Below are positions 9,675 through 18,947 of a stretch of 64,000 nt of DNA, piece after piece. How positions within the stretch are numbered: the first letter of the stretch is position 1; every line of letters begins with the position of its first letter. This DNA is from Maribellus maritimus (GTDB lineage: Bacteria > Bacteroidota > Bacteroidia > Bacteroidales > Prolixibacteraceae), in contig NZ_JAIKLE010000025.1 of the NCBI RefSeq assembly GCF_022267315.1, positions 50,485 to 114,484 on the forward strand. Direction: 5' to 3'. A program made the translations under genes and the position numbers. The notes beneath the pieces are model-generated. The model saw only the letters and a program-made list of their open reading frames with translations. It had not been told where the DNA came from and did no database searches.

Positions 9675-11522
9675 TTACCACTCCGCTAGTGTTTTATCTC
9701 CAAAATCTGCTGTATCAGAGGCCTCTTCCGGAACCAGCAACACTTCAAATGTTTCTTTTGAATTTGCAGGCAAATCAACTTCAAAACCAACCATTATTGT
9801 CCCCGGATTTTCAGCATCGTAGTCATTTGTCGGAGCGGTACTCCAGGTTTTCATCTTTAAATTTTTAGGGCCTTTTATTTTTAGGAATAACTTTTTGCCA
9901 TCTTTTGATAAGGTAGCTGAATGAGAGCCCAATTCGACATCGGCGGGTGTTACCAGATTCCACCTCACTTTGATTTGTTTATCGGGAGTTTCGAGTTCAT
10001 CGCGAACAACAACAAAACTTTCATCCTTTATTCCAACTCCCCGAACTACTTTTTTTAGTTGCCCCTTATACAAAGTTGTAATATCAGAAATGGCATATAT
10101 AAAATCACCGGTATCCGAATAATTATCGATTTTTGCATAACCATCCACCCGTTGTAATTCATCGTTCACGATAAGTGTACTATGCGCGAAATTGTTTAAC
10201 CTGAAAATGGTCCATCTTTCTGCATCCTGAGTGCGCCCGAAAATCGACATTCCCTTTGATTCCAAAGATTCATAATTTTGCGAACCAAAATCCATAGCCC
10301 AGCGCACACCATTTGCTTCCATAACAAAAGAACCAATATCCATGTGCCCGTGGTTTACAGACGGAGAACCGGCTTTAAAACCGAGATAAACGGCATTCGG
10401 GTCTGTCCAGGAGCTACGCATTAAACATATCGGATTTTTCCCCTGTCCCATCCAAACTTTTTCGTTGGGGTGGCTTATTTTATCCAGAGGAATATCTTTC
10501 CCCCAAATCATAATAGCAGGCAAAAGACGATCGCGCGTAAACTGCGAATAGTCGTTCGTTTCCAGAAATTGTTTTTCCATCCAGAGCAAAGAGGGATCAT
10601 TATTTCTTTCGGCAAACCATAACATGGCAGGTTTTAAACTTCCGCCTGAACCACAGTCGCCCCAATTATAGCAGCCACCAGAGGGCAACAGCATGTGCTC
10701 TAAAAAACCTCCGGATTCAAGAAACCCCGGCGATTCTGATAATCCACGATCGGTACCCAGCGCCTTTTCAACAACGCTTAAAAACATCACGTTAAATGAA
10801 GTTCCGTAGCCCCAATATCCATATCCCTCGGGATATGCCCCATCAGGTTGATAGCCTTCCATTGCTTTCGGAATGGTTTCAAATGCCCGGTCAATTACTT
10901 TTTGAGCAAGTTCGGGATAATCCTCCTGAACGGCCAGAGCTCCGTATGTCATTCCTGCATTGCACACCTGGTTCCAATTATGTTCCGCATTCAAAAACCA
11001 ATTGTAATCTTCATTAAAAGAAGGTTCAATCCCTTTTTCCACAATCGCCTTTTTAATTATTTCTTTTGATTCTTCCGAAAGTTCATCAAAAAGCCAATCG
11101 TAACCTATAGCCAGTGCCATGGTCATTTCTCCCACATCAAGAAAATGAGATGGATTCCAGTCGGAAAAACCGGCCGCTTTTACCATTTCTTTTTCTGCAC
11201 GTTTGGCAAAACGATCGTCACCCGTCATCCGGTAAGCATAAGAAAGATAAAATATCCGGCGCAAATATTCTCTTGAGGTTCCAAGTAACCTTCTTCCAAT
11301 TTTTATTCGTTCATGTAACTCGGATTGAAGAATATTTTCACTTTCACCAATGATTGCTTCATGAACCTTCCCCCAGGTTTCACTGGATTCTATCTGGTTT
11401 TGAATACTTTTTTCCTCGCCATCCAGTAACAATATCCTGGGATGTCCTGACTTTTCCTGACAGGAAATTAAAAAAGCAATAAGAAAAATAAATACTGACC
11501 ATCTTAACAATTGATTTTTCAT
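9675..11522 (-). CDS. Heparinase II/III-like lyase, lipoprotein
   Basis: The ATG at 11522 is preferred over a start at 11564 because it places a clean lipobox (FLISC, Cys21) after a short signal and leaves a 22-base gap rather than an overlap with the preceding PL8 gene. The 615-residue product has an alpha-toroid with SDWNPSHFLDVGEM, HNWNQVCNAG (residues 181-190) and YWGYGTSFN. A heparinase-type beta-sandwich follows, with NHGHMDIGSFV and GVRWAMDFGSQNY. It is clearly a paralog of 14807-16675, sharing RRLLxTSRE, SDWNPSHFLDV and the NWNQVCN block. It is probably an outer-membrane lyase acting on uronate-containing chains. Conserved Asn, His and Tyr are present, but the PL family is not assignable by eye. 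A PL15/PL17-like or unclassified lyase is possible. Confidence 0.82.
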   Translation of the reverse strand: MKNQLLRWSVFIFLIAFLISCQEKSGHPRILLLDGEEKSIQNQIESSETWGKVHEAIIGESENILQSELHERIKIGRRLLGTSREYLRRIFYLSYAYRMTGDDRFAKRAEKEMVKAAGFSDWNPSHFLDVGEMTMALAIGYDWLFDELSEESKEIIKKAIVEKGIEPSFNEDYNWFLNAEHNWNQVCNAGMTYGALAVQEDYPELAQKVIDRAFETIPKAMEGYQPDGAYPEGYGYWGYGTSFNVMFLSVVEKALGTDRGLSESPGFLESGGFLEHMLLPSGGCYNWGDCGSGGSLKPAMLWFAERNNDPSLLWMEKQFLETNDYSQFTRDRLLPAIMIWGKDIPLDKISHPNEKVWMGQGKNPICLMRSSWTDPNAVYLGFKAGSPSVNHGHMDIGSFVMEANGVRWAMDFGSQNYESLESKGMSIFGRTQDAERWTIFRLNNFAHSTLIVNDELQRVDGYAKIDNYSDTGDFIYAISDITTLYKGQLKKVVRGVGIKDESFVVVRDELETPDKQIKVRWNLVTPADVELGSHSATLSKDGKKLFLKIKGPKNLKMKTWSTAPTNDYDAENPGTIMVGFEVDLPANSKETFEVLLVPEEASDTADFGDKTLAEW

Positions 11523-11544
11523 TGGTTGTGGTTTTAAATCATCC

Positions 11545-13767
11545 TTATAATTTAATTGAAACACTGGCTCCCCGATAGTTCTTTCGGGGCAAACGAATGG
11601 TAATGTTCGTTAAATTTTCTTTTGCATTCCACGTAGCATCCAAATATTCTCCCGGATTTGCAATTTTTTGTGAAATCGACAGGTGGTAATTATCCAATTC
11701 CCTATTCGGATCAGCAACTGTTATTTTGGAGACTTTATCTCCTTCCATTTTTAACATCACAATTCCCGGATGTTCGCTCACCAGTTTAAGATTATTTGAA
11801 ATATCAAGTTCGCCGGCTTTGTAAAACACGACCTGGCAGATTTGTAATTCTTTATTCTTTACCGACTGTATTTCAGCGGTATTGACAAGAATTTCTATAT
11901 TATTCTTTGAAACATTCCTTTCAAGTTTTCCGATTGTTGTTGCGGGTACAATGATATATTCGTAAGTTTCGTTGCTTGGTCTTTTCCCATGGTCAAGCCA
12001 AAGGCTAAAAACATCCAAACTCATTTGGTCTTTTGGCGAATCGGATTGTTTGTTGATTTTCCACCACGAGCCGGTTGCAGCTTCGTTTTTGATATTTACA
12101 ATTGTTGATTTAGGAAAAACATAGCCCACTCCATCCTGAAATATCCAATCTACGTTCTCAAATTTATTCTTCCCACGTTCAACTACGGAAGAAATATCGT
12201 TTGCCGAAACAGTTACATCATCCCTGAGTAAACACTGATTTAAAGTTGTAAATACGGGGAAATCGTTATTCCTGCACGAAATTCCGGTTCCCAAACAAAC
12301 ATATTCATTATCAAAAAAGAACCATGCTTTTCGGGCAATTAATGGATCATGCGGGCTTTTAAAATCAAAAGCCGCAGCGCCGTATATTCCATCGGTTACT
12401 GCTCCCACAAAATCAGTTTCACCCAATTTCTGAACTTCATTTTCTGAAGGCAATTCCGGCTTTTGCATCACTGTTGTTCCCGGAATTTTCAAATAATCGT
12501 AAACCGGCCAGATATCAAAATATTCGTCGCCGGTAAGTGATACATGATTGACACCATCGCCACGATGATGATTGAGCAGTCCCTCACTGTTGTAGGGCCA
12601 CTCCATGTTGTAAACTCGTGTAGAATACATTCTTACGGATGTAAACCAGTCGGGCCGCTGAAATGAAAAATGCTCGGAATCCCAAAAAAAAGTTGCATGA
12701 GAAAGTGTTGGTTTTATTCCTTTATTTCGGATGTTAACAATTTCCTGTAACTCTTTCTTACGGTAATCAGTGGTTTTTAATAAGTTTTCTGCAGTTGTTG
12801 CGCTGTATGGTTTTAACGTTCCTTCTCTGCTGATACTTCTGTTTTTTGCTCCGGGGTCCGGGTATTTTCCAAACACACAAGTTTTACAAATTCCATCGAG
12901 GAAATAGTTTATCAGTTCTTCCAGTTTTTCTTCAGAAAAAGCATATTTCGTTCCGTTTGTATAAACCGCCCATTCAACAAAAGCATCGGCATAACCCAAT
13001 CCGTATGAGAGTGTGTTATTTACTCCGTCTGTGCGGTGGTGAAAACTATTGTCATACTGAATTCCACGACCTTCAGCCGACCGATTATCAAAGCCACCAA
13101 CTATCCTCCGAAAGCCAAAACCGTAGTCGTTTCCAATCCACTCAACATGTTTTATTTCGCCTTCAATCACTTTAATAACTTCATCAAACTTTTCTCTATT
13201 TCCCAGGAAAAGCATATTCTTTGCTTCAATTCCTGCTATTTTAATACGGTCTCCTCCCGGGCGGGCGCCTCCGGCACTAATATTCGCTCTTCCGATTATT
13301 GGCTGAGCCTTTTTTACCAGTTCCTCCGGGAGTTCGTCTCCTGCCAACACCATAAGTGTAACAAGATTATTGGGCGTACCAATCTGGTTGTGCCACCAGT
13401 TGTCGCATATATAGTCGTTATCAACCCAAGTTTTTAATGCTGCTGAGATGGTTGATTTTACTTCTGCACTTTTGTAATATTTTGAATCTTTTTTTTGGTA
13501 AGCTCTTGCCAATGTCACCATATTCCCGCTGTGATTTCTGTGTTCAAAACCGGTTCTGGAAACATCTTCATAGTTGATACCCGGCCACTTTCCATCGCTG
13601 GTAAAAGTGCGAAGCAACGAAGCAATCTCCGCATCATCAACCTCCGGTTTCTCCAGTGTTTCAAAAACACGCTTTTCGATAATGTCTAAATCAGAGTCAG
13701 CGGAAACGCTCGTTTTAAACGAAAAAATAAAAAGGGCTATAATTAATACAGGCAATATGTTTTTCAT
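11545..13767 (-). CDS. PL8-family polysaccharide lyase, second copy
   Basis: This 740-residue exported protein (signal residues 1-23, ending SVSA) has the PL8 layout. CDNWWHNQIGTPN (Asn123) corresponds to the substrate-Asn/Trp region, YDNSFHHRTDG carries His244, LSYGLGY carries Tyr255, the NRSISRE stretch holds the candidate Arg310 or Arg314, and NSEGLLNHHRGDG holds Glu395. It is diverged from the PL8 at 4105-6186: the His motif is FHHRTDG here and YHQHG there, and it is 47 residues longer. The two therefore probably prefer different substituents or linkages. It lies 51 bases after the unknown lipoprotein gene and 22 bases before the next lyase. Beta-elimination next to a uronic acid is the expected reaction. 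Confidence 0.88.
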   Translation of the reverse strand: MKNILPVLIIALFIFSFKTSVSADSDLDIIEKRVFETLEKPEVDDAEIASLLRTFTSDGKWPGINYEDVSRTGFEHRNHSGNMVTLARAYQKKDSKYYKSAEVKSTISAALKTWVDNDYICDNWWHNQIGTPNNLVTLMVLAGDELPEELVKKAQPIIGRANISAGGARPGGDRIKIAGIEAKNMLFLGNREKFDEVIKVIEGEIKHVEWIGNDYGFGFRRIVGGFDNRSAEGRGIQYDNSFHHRTDGVNNTLSYGLGYADAFVEWAVYTNGTKYAFSEEKLEELINYFLDGICKTCVFGKYPDPGAKNRSISREGTLKPYSATTAENLLKTTDYRKKELQEIVNIRNKGIKPTLSHATFFWDSEHFSFQRPDWFTSVRMYSTRVYNMEWPYNSEGLLNHHRGDGVNHVSLTGDEYFDIWPVYDYLKIPGTTVMQKPELPSENEVQKLGETDFVGAVTDGIYGAAAFDFKSPHDPLIARKAWFFFDNEYVCLGTGISCRNNDFPVFTTLNQCLLRDDVTVSANDISSVVERGKNKFENVDWIFQDGVGYVFPKSTIVNIKNEAATGSWWKINKQSDSPKDQMSLDVFSLWLDHGKRPSNETYEYIIVPATTIGKLERNVSKNNIEILVNTAEIQSVKNKELQICQVVFYKAGELDISNNLKLVSEHPGIVMLKMEGDKVSKITVADPNRELDNYHLSISQKIANPGEYLDATWNAKENLTNITIRLPRKNYRGASVSIKL

Positions 13768-13818
13768 CCTTGTTGATTTAAGTTATTTTCAAATATTCAT
13801 CTATTCTTCAGGAATCAT

Positions 13819-14784
13819 TTATGGTTGTTTATTTTTCCACAATTTAAAATCATCCCAGTAAATCTGCAATGTTTTTCCCTTGCTATTCATATATTCAATC
13901 AAATTCTTTGAAGTATAAAGTTTCATCGGATTAAAATCTGTTACTCCATCCGGATTATTATCCCCGGTATTGTGGGTAACTTTGTTTACATCAAAAACAA
14001 CAATCTTCTCTCCTCCGTCGGGCTGAATTGTCATAAAGTACCGGCCATTTTTATCGTTTCCTTCTTTATAATAATACTCAGCGGTAAACCATGTACCAAC
14101 GGGAACTTTCACACTTTGATTAATTTCTGCCCAAACAGTAGTATATTTCTGGCTTCCGTCTTCAAATAACTCACAATCCTGTGCATCCAGAATAAAATAC
14201 AAATCACTTTCTTCCTCTACAGGTTTTCCAATTCCCAGCGTAATTCGAAAACGATTTGGCACCGACTGGCTCCAGGTAATGTTATTCCAGTATTCAGCAA
14301 TGGTCAGCCAATGAATTTTACCGGGAAACGTTCGCACCGCATTAAAATCGTTGGGCAGGAAAATACGAACAGACTGAAAAAAATCCTTCATTCCGTTATT
14401 TCCATAAATATTTGCCTGAATGCGCCCTTTTTTTCCATCAACATTGGGTTTATTTAGCCAGAATTGTAAGACGTGATTGGACGGATTTCCCGGTTCCGAA
14501 ATTATTTTTGCATAACGCATGATTGAATCGCCCCCTTGATATTGCAGATTAAAGTTTCCAATATCGGGGTGATTATCAAAATCGGTCACCCAATCATTGT
14601 TTTTATTTAATGAATTATCCACGCCAAAAATATCCGCATCGTTTCCCCGTGGAATTACTTCCGAATCCGGTTCAAATCCCGATTGAAAAATTAATTCGCC
14701 TGGTTTTTTTTCTTCCTGTTCTTTTTGGGAACAAGCGGAAAGAGAAAGTAAGGGAAATAATATAATACCAAGCCAAACCTTCAT
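13819..14784 (-). CDS. PUL lipoprotein of unknown function, possible jelly-roll lyase or binding protein
   Basis: I do not recognise this 321-residue protein. It starts with a lipoprotein signal (LLSLSAC, Cys18) followed by a charged linker (QKEQEEKK). The body is rich in aromatic and beta-type segments: FQSVRIFLPNDFNAV, IHWLTIAEYWNN, FRITLGIGK, WFTAEYYYKEGN, and IYWDDFKLW at the C-terminus. This looks like one concanavalin/jelly-roll sandwich, a fold used by PL7, PL13, PL18, PL20 and PL28 lyases and by glycan-binding proteins. No catalytic motif could be assigned. It lies between a heparinase-like lyase (22 bases before) and a PL8 lyase (51 bases after), so a role in the same glycan pathway is inferred from context. 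Confidence 0.6.
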   Translation of the reverse strand: MKVWLGIILFPLLSLSACSQKEQEEKKPGELIFQSGFEPDSEVIPRGNDADIFGVDNSLNKNNDWVTDFDNHPDIGNFNLQYQGGDSIMRYAKIISEPGNPSNHVLQFWLNKPNVDGKKGRIQANIYGNNGMKDFFQSVRIFLPNDFNAVRTFPGKIHWLTIAEYWNNITWSQSVPNRFRITLGIGKPVEEESDLYFILDAQDCELFEDGSQKYTTVWAEINQSVKVPVGTWFTAEYYYKEGNDKNGRYFMTIQPDGGEKIVVFDVNKVTHNTGDNNPDGVTDFNPMKLYTSKNLIEYMNSKGKTLQIYWDDFKLWKNKQP

Positions 14785-14806
14785 TTATACATTCTTTTTA
14801 CATTAA

Positions 14807-16675
14807 TTATTCTCCTGAAAGACGAACTTTAATTGTGCCTTTTCCATTTTCCAAAGTCCATGCAGGGATACGTAATTCCAGACGTTTTAATTTTTTGATT
14901 TGGCGATCCAACTCCATTGGCGCGGGGTCAAGAGAAATTACCGAGAATATTATTTCGGGCTGAGACAAATTTTCAACTTTTAACTTTTGGCCATCCTGAG
15001 TTAAAACAGCACCTCCGTCAACAACTTCCACATCGGCAGTTGTCATCAGTTGCCAGGTAATTTGTGTTGTTTTTTCTGAAGTTTCCATTTTATCTTCTAT
15101 TACAATTGAGGTCGGGCTGTCCTTCGTAAATGTGCGAACTGCACTTTTCATATTTTCGCCGTAAACAGCTGTTAAATCAAACGATGCTGCTGGATTTTCG
15201 CCCTCTTTAAATTCAATTAAAGTTGCCTGACCATTGTTTATAAACAATTGGTCGTTAACGGAAATAGTGCTGTGACCAAAATTATTTTTGGTAAGCAAAG
15301 TCCAGCGTTCGCAGTCCTGGCAGCTTCCCCATAAATCGAACCCGGTTTTTTCCAATTCATGGTATGACTGGTTCCCCGGATCAACTACCCAACGCACACC
15401 GTTTAATTCAAATATAAAAGAGCCAGCATCCATGTTTCCGTGACTGGTAGTTGCTCTTCCTCCTTTTCCGCCAAAATAATAGTTGTGGTTGTCATTTTCA
15501 TCGCCTTTAAAAACCACAAGCGGATTTGAACCGTTGCCTTTCCAAGCCGTTGGCATTTTTACATCTGCGCTTTCTTTGTATTGCGACAACCATACCAACG
15601 CAGCTCCTCCCAGCCTCGATAATTTACCCATGTCTTCAGCAGGCATCAAAAATCGTTCTTTTTCAAAAAACTCAGGATTACCAGTTTTTGTTGCAAACCA
15701 CGCCAGAAAAACATCACCGGCAGCACTTCTTTTATCGCCACAATCAGCAAAATTGAAATACCAGCCAGACGGAGTATTCATTAAATAACGAAATACTGCA
15801 CTTTCTTTAAATGCAGGGTAATCGGCAATTCCGAAATCGGTTCCAAATGCACTTTCCAGGAACGCCGCAGTAACCACTGAAAAACTGGTTCCATAACCCC
15901 AGTAGGTTGACCCCTCGGGATACACGCCGTCGGGCGAATATTGTTTTAACGCCTGTACCATTCCGTCAAGCGCGCGGCTTATTGTTTTTGCTGCGAGCTC
16001 CGGATCTTTTTCCGCAATGGCGATAGAAGCTGCGATCATTCCACCATTACAAACCTGGTTCCAGTTATTATGCCCGTATGCCCAGCCCGGAGAATTTCCA
16101 CTTTCGGGCCAGCTCGGTTTTAAGCCCTTTTCTATCAATGCCGTTTTTGCGAGTTCAATGGTTGATTCAGGAAGTTTACCGGCAGTCCAGTCGAGAGCAA
16201 ACGCCACAGCCATAGACATTTCTGCAACATCGAGAAAATGAGACGGGTTCCAGTCAGAAAAATGACACACCGCTACAACTTCATCATTTATACGATCCAG
16301 CGCCTTTTTATCATTCTCCATTTGATAAACCATTCCCAGCATATTCATCCGCCATAACATTTCGCGTGAAGTTGACAGCAACCGACGGCCAACTACAACT
16401 CTCTCCAAAAGCGGGTCATCATAAATACTTTCCGCATTCAGCTTTATGGCTTTATACATATTTTGTACAACCGGGTCGCTTTTTAATTTCTTTTTGAGGT
16501 TACTTCTTATTTTGGAATTTAATACCAAACGTGGTTCCGATTTTCTTAAATTCTTTTTTAGATATTGAACAGAAATCGGATTATCTAACTTCCTGACTTC
16601 ATCTTTCTGTGCAAACGATGGCAATATAATTGCCAAACAAAACAAATTGATTAATAGTAAAACTCGTGTTCTCAT
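14807..16675 (-). CDS. Heparinase II/III-like lyase, periplasmic
   Basis: This 622-residue protein has a cleavable signal peptide (LPSFAQ near residue 22) rather than the lipobox of its paralog at 9675-11522. Shared blocks are RRLLSTSRE, SDWNPSHFLDVAEM, HNNWNQVCNGG (about residue 205), YWGYGTSF, SHGNMDAGSF (about residue 412), GVRWVVDPGNQSYH and a C-terminal sandwich. An alpha-toroid plus beta-sandwich is the heparinase II/III fold. The differing export signals suggest one enzyme works at the surface and this one in the periplasm, possibly on shorter products. It is followed 22 bases later by the unknown lipoprotein gene. Confidence 0.82.
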   Translation of the reverse strand: MRTRVLLLINLFCLAIILPSFAQKDEVRKLDNPISVQYLKKNLRKSEPRLVLNSKIRSNLKKKLKSDPVVQNMYKAIKLNAESIYDDPLLERVVVGRRLLSTSREMLWRMNMLGMVYQMENDKKALDRINDEVVAVCHFSDWNPSHFLDVAEMSMAVAFALDWTAGKLPESTIELAKTALIEKGLKPSWPESGNSPGWAYGHNNWNQVCNGGMIAASIAIAEKDPELAAKTISRALDGMVQALKQYSPDGVYPEGSTYWGYGTSFSVVTAAFLESAFGTDFGIADYPAFKESAVFRYLMNTPSGWYFNFADCGDKRSAAGDVFLAWFATKTGNPEFFEKERFLMPAEDMGKLSRLGGAALVWLSQYKESADVKMPTAWKGNGSNPLVVFKGDENDNHNYYFGGKGGRATTSHGNMDAGSFIFELNGVRWVVDPGNQSYHELEKTGFDLWGSCQDCERWTLLTKNNFGHSTISVNDQLFINNGQATLIEFKEGENPAASFDLTAVYGENMKSAVRTFTKDSPTSIVIEDKMETSEKTTQITWQLMTTADVEVVDGGAVLTQDGQKLKVENLSQPEIIFSVISLDPAPMELDRQIKKLKRLELRIPAWTLENGKGTIKVRLSGE

Positions 16676-16777
16676 ATTAGTTGGTTTTAAGATTTATTTA
16701 TTGTATGATTAACTCTCTATTATTGTTTATTCATCTCTGTTCTATCTGGAATTTCCAAACGATATCTATTCATTATA

Positions 16778-18760
16778 TTAAAATATCTCGCATCCAATCT
16801 GATTACGAACACCATTTTCTACAAGCGTTATTTCCAACTGGTTTTGTTTTGCGTTAAAACCCAAGATGTCAATTTCGGGTAATTTTGATTGATAAGGAAC
16901 TACCAGCGTAACAAAACGGACAACTGTGGCCTCCTTTTCCTTTTTCAGACTATAACAAAACGCAGGGCGCGGCTCTTTTTTGGTATATTCAAAGGAAACC
17001 CGGCCCTCTTCTTCTTTTAATTTCATTCCCGGTTGTTTTTGGGATTTCACGTAAATGTTCCACCCATCTTCAAATTCAGATTTTACAGAAAATTCGGCAC
17101 GATTAAAAATCACGTCACCTGGCGCAAATTGAAAATGAATATCGACATCTCCTGTTGCATTTCCAATTGCTTCGTCAACTACCACAAAATATTTCTTATC
17201 TACAAAAAAAACGGAACGGCGGTGTTTCAAACTTTCATAACTGTGGTTCTCAACTACAAGGACATCCGTTTTTTTACCGGATTTCCAAAGCACAAGCTTA
17301 GGTGCATAAACTGTATTCTCGCCATTCAAGGTAAGCGTCTGATGCACTTTAGTTTGTCTAAACCAACGCCTTCCTTCCGAGTCTCCGCTATAGATATAAC
17401 TTCCCGCATCCGGCATCAAATTTCTTCCTCCTGCATAAACATCAAAAGTACCATTGTCGGGTTGGGAATGACCTCCACCATCCGGTCCGCATTTTAAAAC
17501 AAGACAAACCGCGTCGCTATTCCAACCACTACGCATGGAATATAAGCCACTAAAAGGCAACATATAAGCAGTCGAATCAGGTTTAACTCCCTCCAATCCT
17601 CCGGTAGCCAAAAATAAAAAATCTTCGCGGTTAAAAAAGTCCGCCCATTCTTTAAATCTTTCTTTATGCTGTCCCGGTTTCCCCGCCCATGCGTCACCAA
17701 ACTGGACATTTGTGCCGTTTGGAAGGCAAAGTTTCATTGGAACTTCACACATTTTCTGAATCTTCTCAAGGTAAGATTCAGGAAATGCATCTTCTATTCC
17801 ATTTAATTTTGCCAGATGGTAGGTTCGTAAAAACCAGTTGATACAACCAAGATGGTACCCCATGGCGAGTTCGAGCTGGTGTCCGTCAGGATACACTTGA
17901 ATATTTATTTCATTATTTAGTCGTTTGAAGGCTTCTGTTTTCCATTTTTCAGCATCTTTAAATTCAGGAAAAGTAATGGCTATAAATGCCATCCCTTCCG
18001 CCTCCATAAGCCCCCAGTTACTTCCTGATCGGTATTTTGTCATCAAAAATTCAGCGTGGTCGTAACAACTGTTTAAAAATGCAACCAGTACCTCGGATGA
18101 AAAATGTGGCGAGCCAATAAAATGCTGGTATAAACTCATCCAACTGTGTCCACGAATTCCTGCTTCAATCGATCTCCACGCATATTTGTGGTTTTTGTCA
18201 TTTGGATTTTTTTTGGTCCAGTCAATGAATTGATAACACCATTCTTTTGCGTATTTTTCATCGCCGGTATGCCAGTATACTTTTGCCACAGAACTCCAAA
18301 AATACATTCGATTGAGTTGCCATACCCATTCATTATCAGCAACTGGACGCGAATTCCAGTTGATATCATCGCCGCAAAAATGAGGAGGGTAAGCACGCTG
18401 TCCGATAAAAATATGGTTCAGGGCATTATTCGCAATCATAAAATCGGAACTGTCAGCATAATTGCCGACAAACTGAGTCCTAAAATCAGGATTAACAAAA
18501 TGTTTTACTGAAGTTCTTGTTTTATAATACTCCAGTAGCTTTTCAATAAATTTCTCAGGATTTGTTGAACCCGACTTAAATTGACGAATTTCGGGTGAAT
18601 CGGTATTTAAATGTGAAATTAATTTATTTATCTCGTCAATATCATATGCAGATTTTGCGTATGTATGGATAGAAACTGTAAATAAAAAAAGCAGAACTGT
18701 AAAAACAAGCAGAATCTTCCTGTTGTAAACTCTTTCCTTATATTTCCGAATAAGAATCAT
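16778..18760 (-). CDS. Heparinase II/III-like polysaccharide lyase (PL12-like layout), second copy
   Basis: This 660-residue protein has a long basic N-terminus and a hydrophobic signal (residues 15-36, ending THTYA-like). The toroid domain contains SGSNWGLMEAEG (candidate Asn), QLELAMGYHLG (candidate Tyr/His near residue 300) and YAWRSIEAGIRGHSW. The heparinase sandwich contains GGGHSQPDNGTFDVYAGGRN (about residue 430) and LMPDAGSYIY, equivalent to the HQHND...LVDGGRF block of 6200-8209. It is the first enzyme gene after the hairpin that follows SusD. Expected activity is beta-elimination of a uronate-containing chain. Confidence 0.82.
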   Translation of the reverse strand: MILIRKYKERVYNRKILLVFTVLLFLFTVSIHTYAKSAYDIDEINKLISHLNTDSPEIRQFKSGSTNPEKFIEKLLEYYKTRTSVKHFVNPDFRTQFVGNYADSSDFMIANNALNHIFIGQRAYPPHFCGDDINWNSRPVADNEWVWQLNRMYFWSSVAKVYWHTGDEKYAKEWCYQFIDWTKKNPNDKNHKYAWRSIEAGIRGHSWMSLYQHFIGSPHFSSEVLVAFLNSCYDHAEFLMTKYRSGSNWGLMEAEGMAFIAITFPEFKDAEKWKTEAFKRLNNEINIQVYPDGHQLELAMGYHLGCINWFLRTYHLAKLNGIEDAFPESYLEKIQKMCEVPMKLCLPNGTNVQFGDAWAGKPGQHKERFKEWADFFNREDFLFLATGGLEGVKPDSTAYMLPFSGLYSMRSGWNSDAVCLVLKCGPDGGGHSQPDNGTFDVYAGGRNLMPDAGSYIYSGDSEGRRWFRQTKVHQTLTLNGENTVYAPKLVLWKSGKKTDVLVVENHSYESLKHRRSVFFVDKKYFVVVDEAIGNATGDVDIHFQFAPGDVIFNRAEFSVKSEFEDGWNIYVKSQKQPGMKLKEEEGRVSFEYTKKEPRPAFCYSLKKEKEATVVRFVTLVVPYQSKLPEIDILGFNAKQNQLEITLVENGVRNQIGCEIF

Positions 18761-18867
18761 TGATTATTAAAATTCGCCACAAAAAAAGTAGTCGGCATAC
18801 CTCAACGACTATCTCTCCCAACTGCAGACATTTATCTAACACAACAAGTTTTCCTATAAAAAGAGAA

Positions 18868-18901
18868 ACAAAGCCGTAACTACAAATAATTACGGCTTTG
18901 T
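18868..18901 (-). terminator. Strong hairpin between SusD and downstream lyase genes
   Basis: ACAAAGCCGTAA (18868-18879) and TTACGGCTTTGT (18890-18901) form a perfect 12-base-pair stem with a 10-base loop. Read on the minus strand it lies 47 bases after the SusD stop and is followed by a T-rich but interrupted stretch. It could partly terminate transcription or protect the susCD mRNA 3' end, keeping SusCD above the lyases. Confidence 0.7.
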
Positions 18902-18947
18902 ATTATTTAATCGATTAATGAATAATCGTTATTGTTTTTATTTTGGT

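Noticed and set aside
17033..17497. 154-codon open frame opposite the heparinase-like gene 16778-18760.
   Set aside because: Antisense shadow with no family features; the minus-strand gene is clear.
18907..18918. TTAATCGATTAA, a palindrome with a LacI-like core between SusD and the hairpin.
   Set aside because: It lacks the outer TG/CA bases of the LacI consensus and sits downstream of a gene; probably chance.
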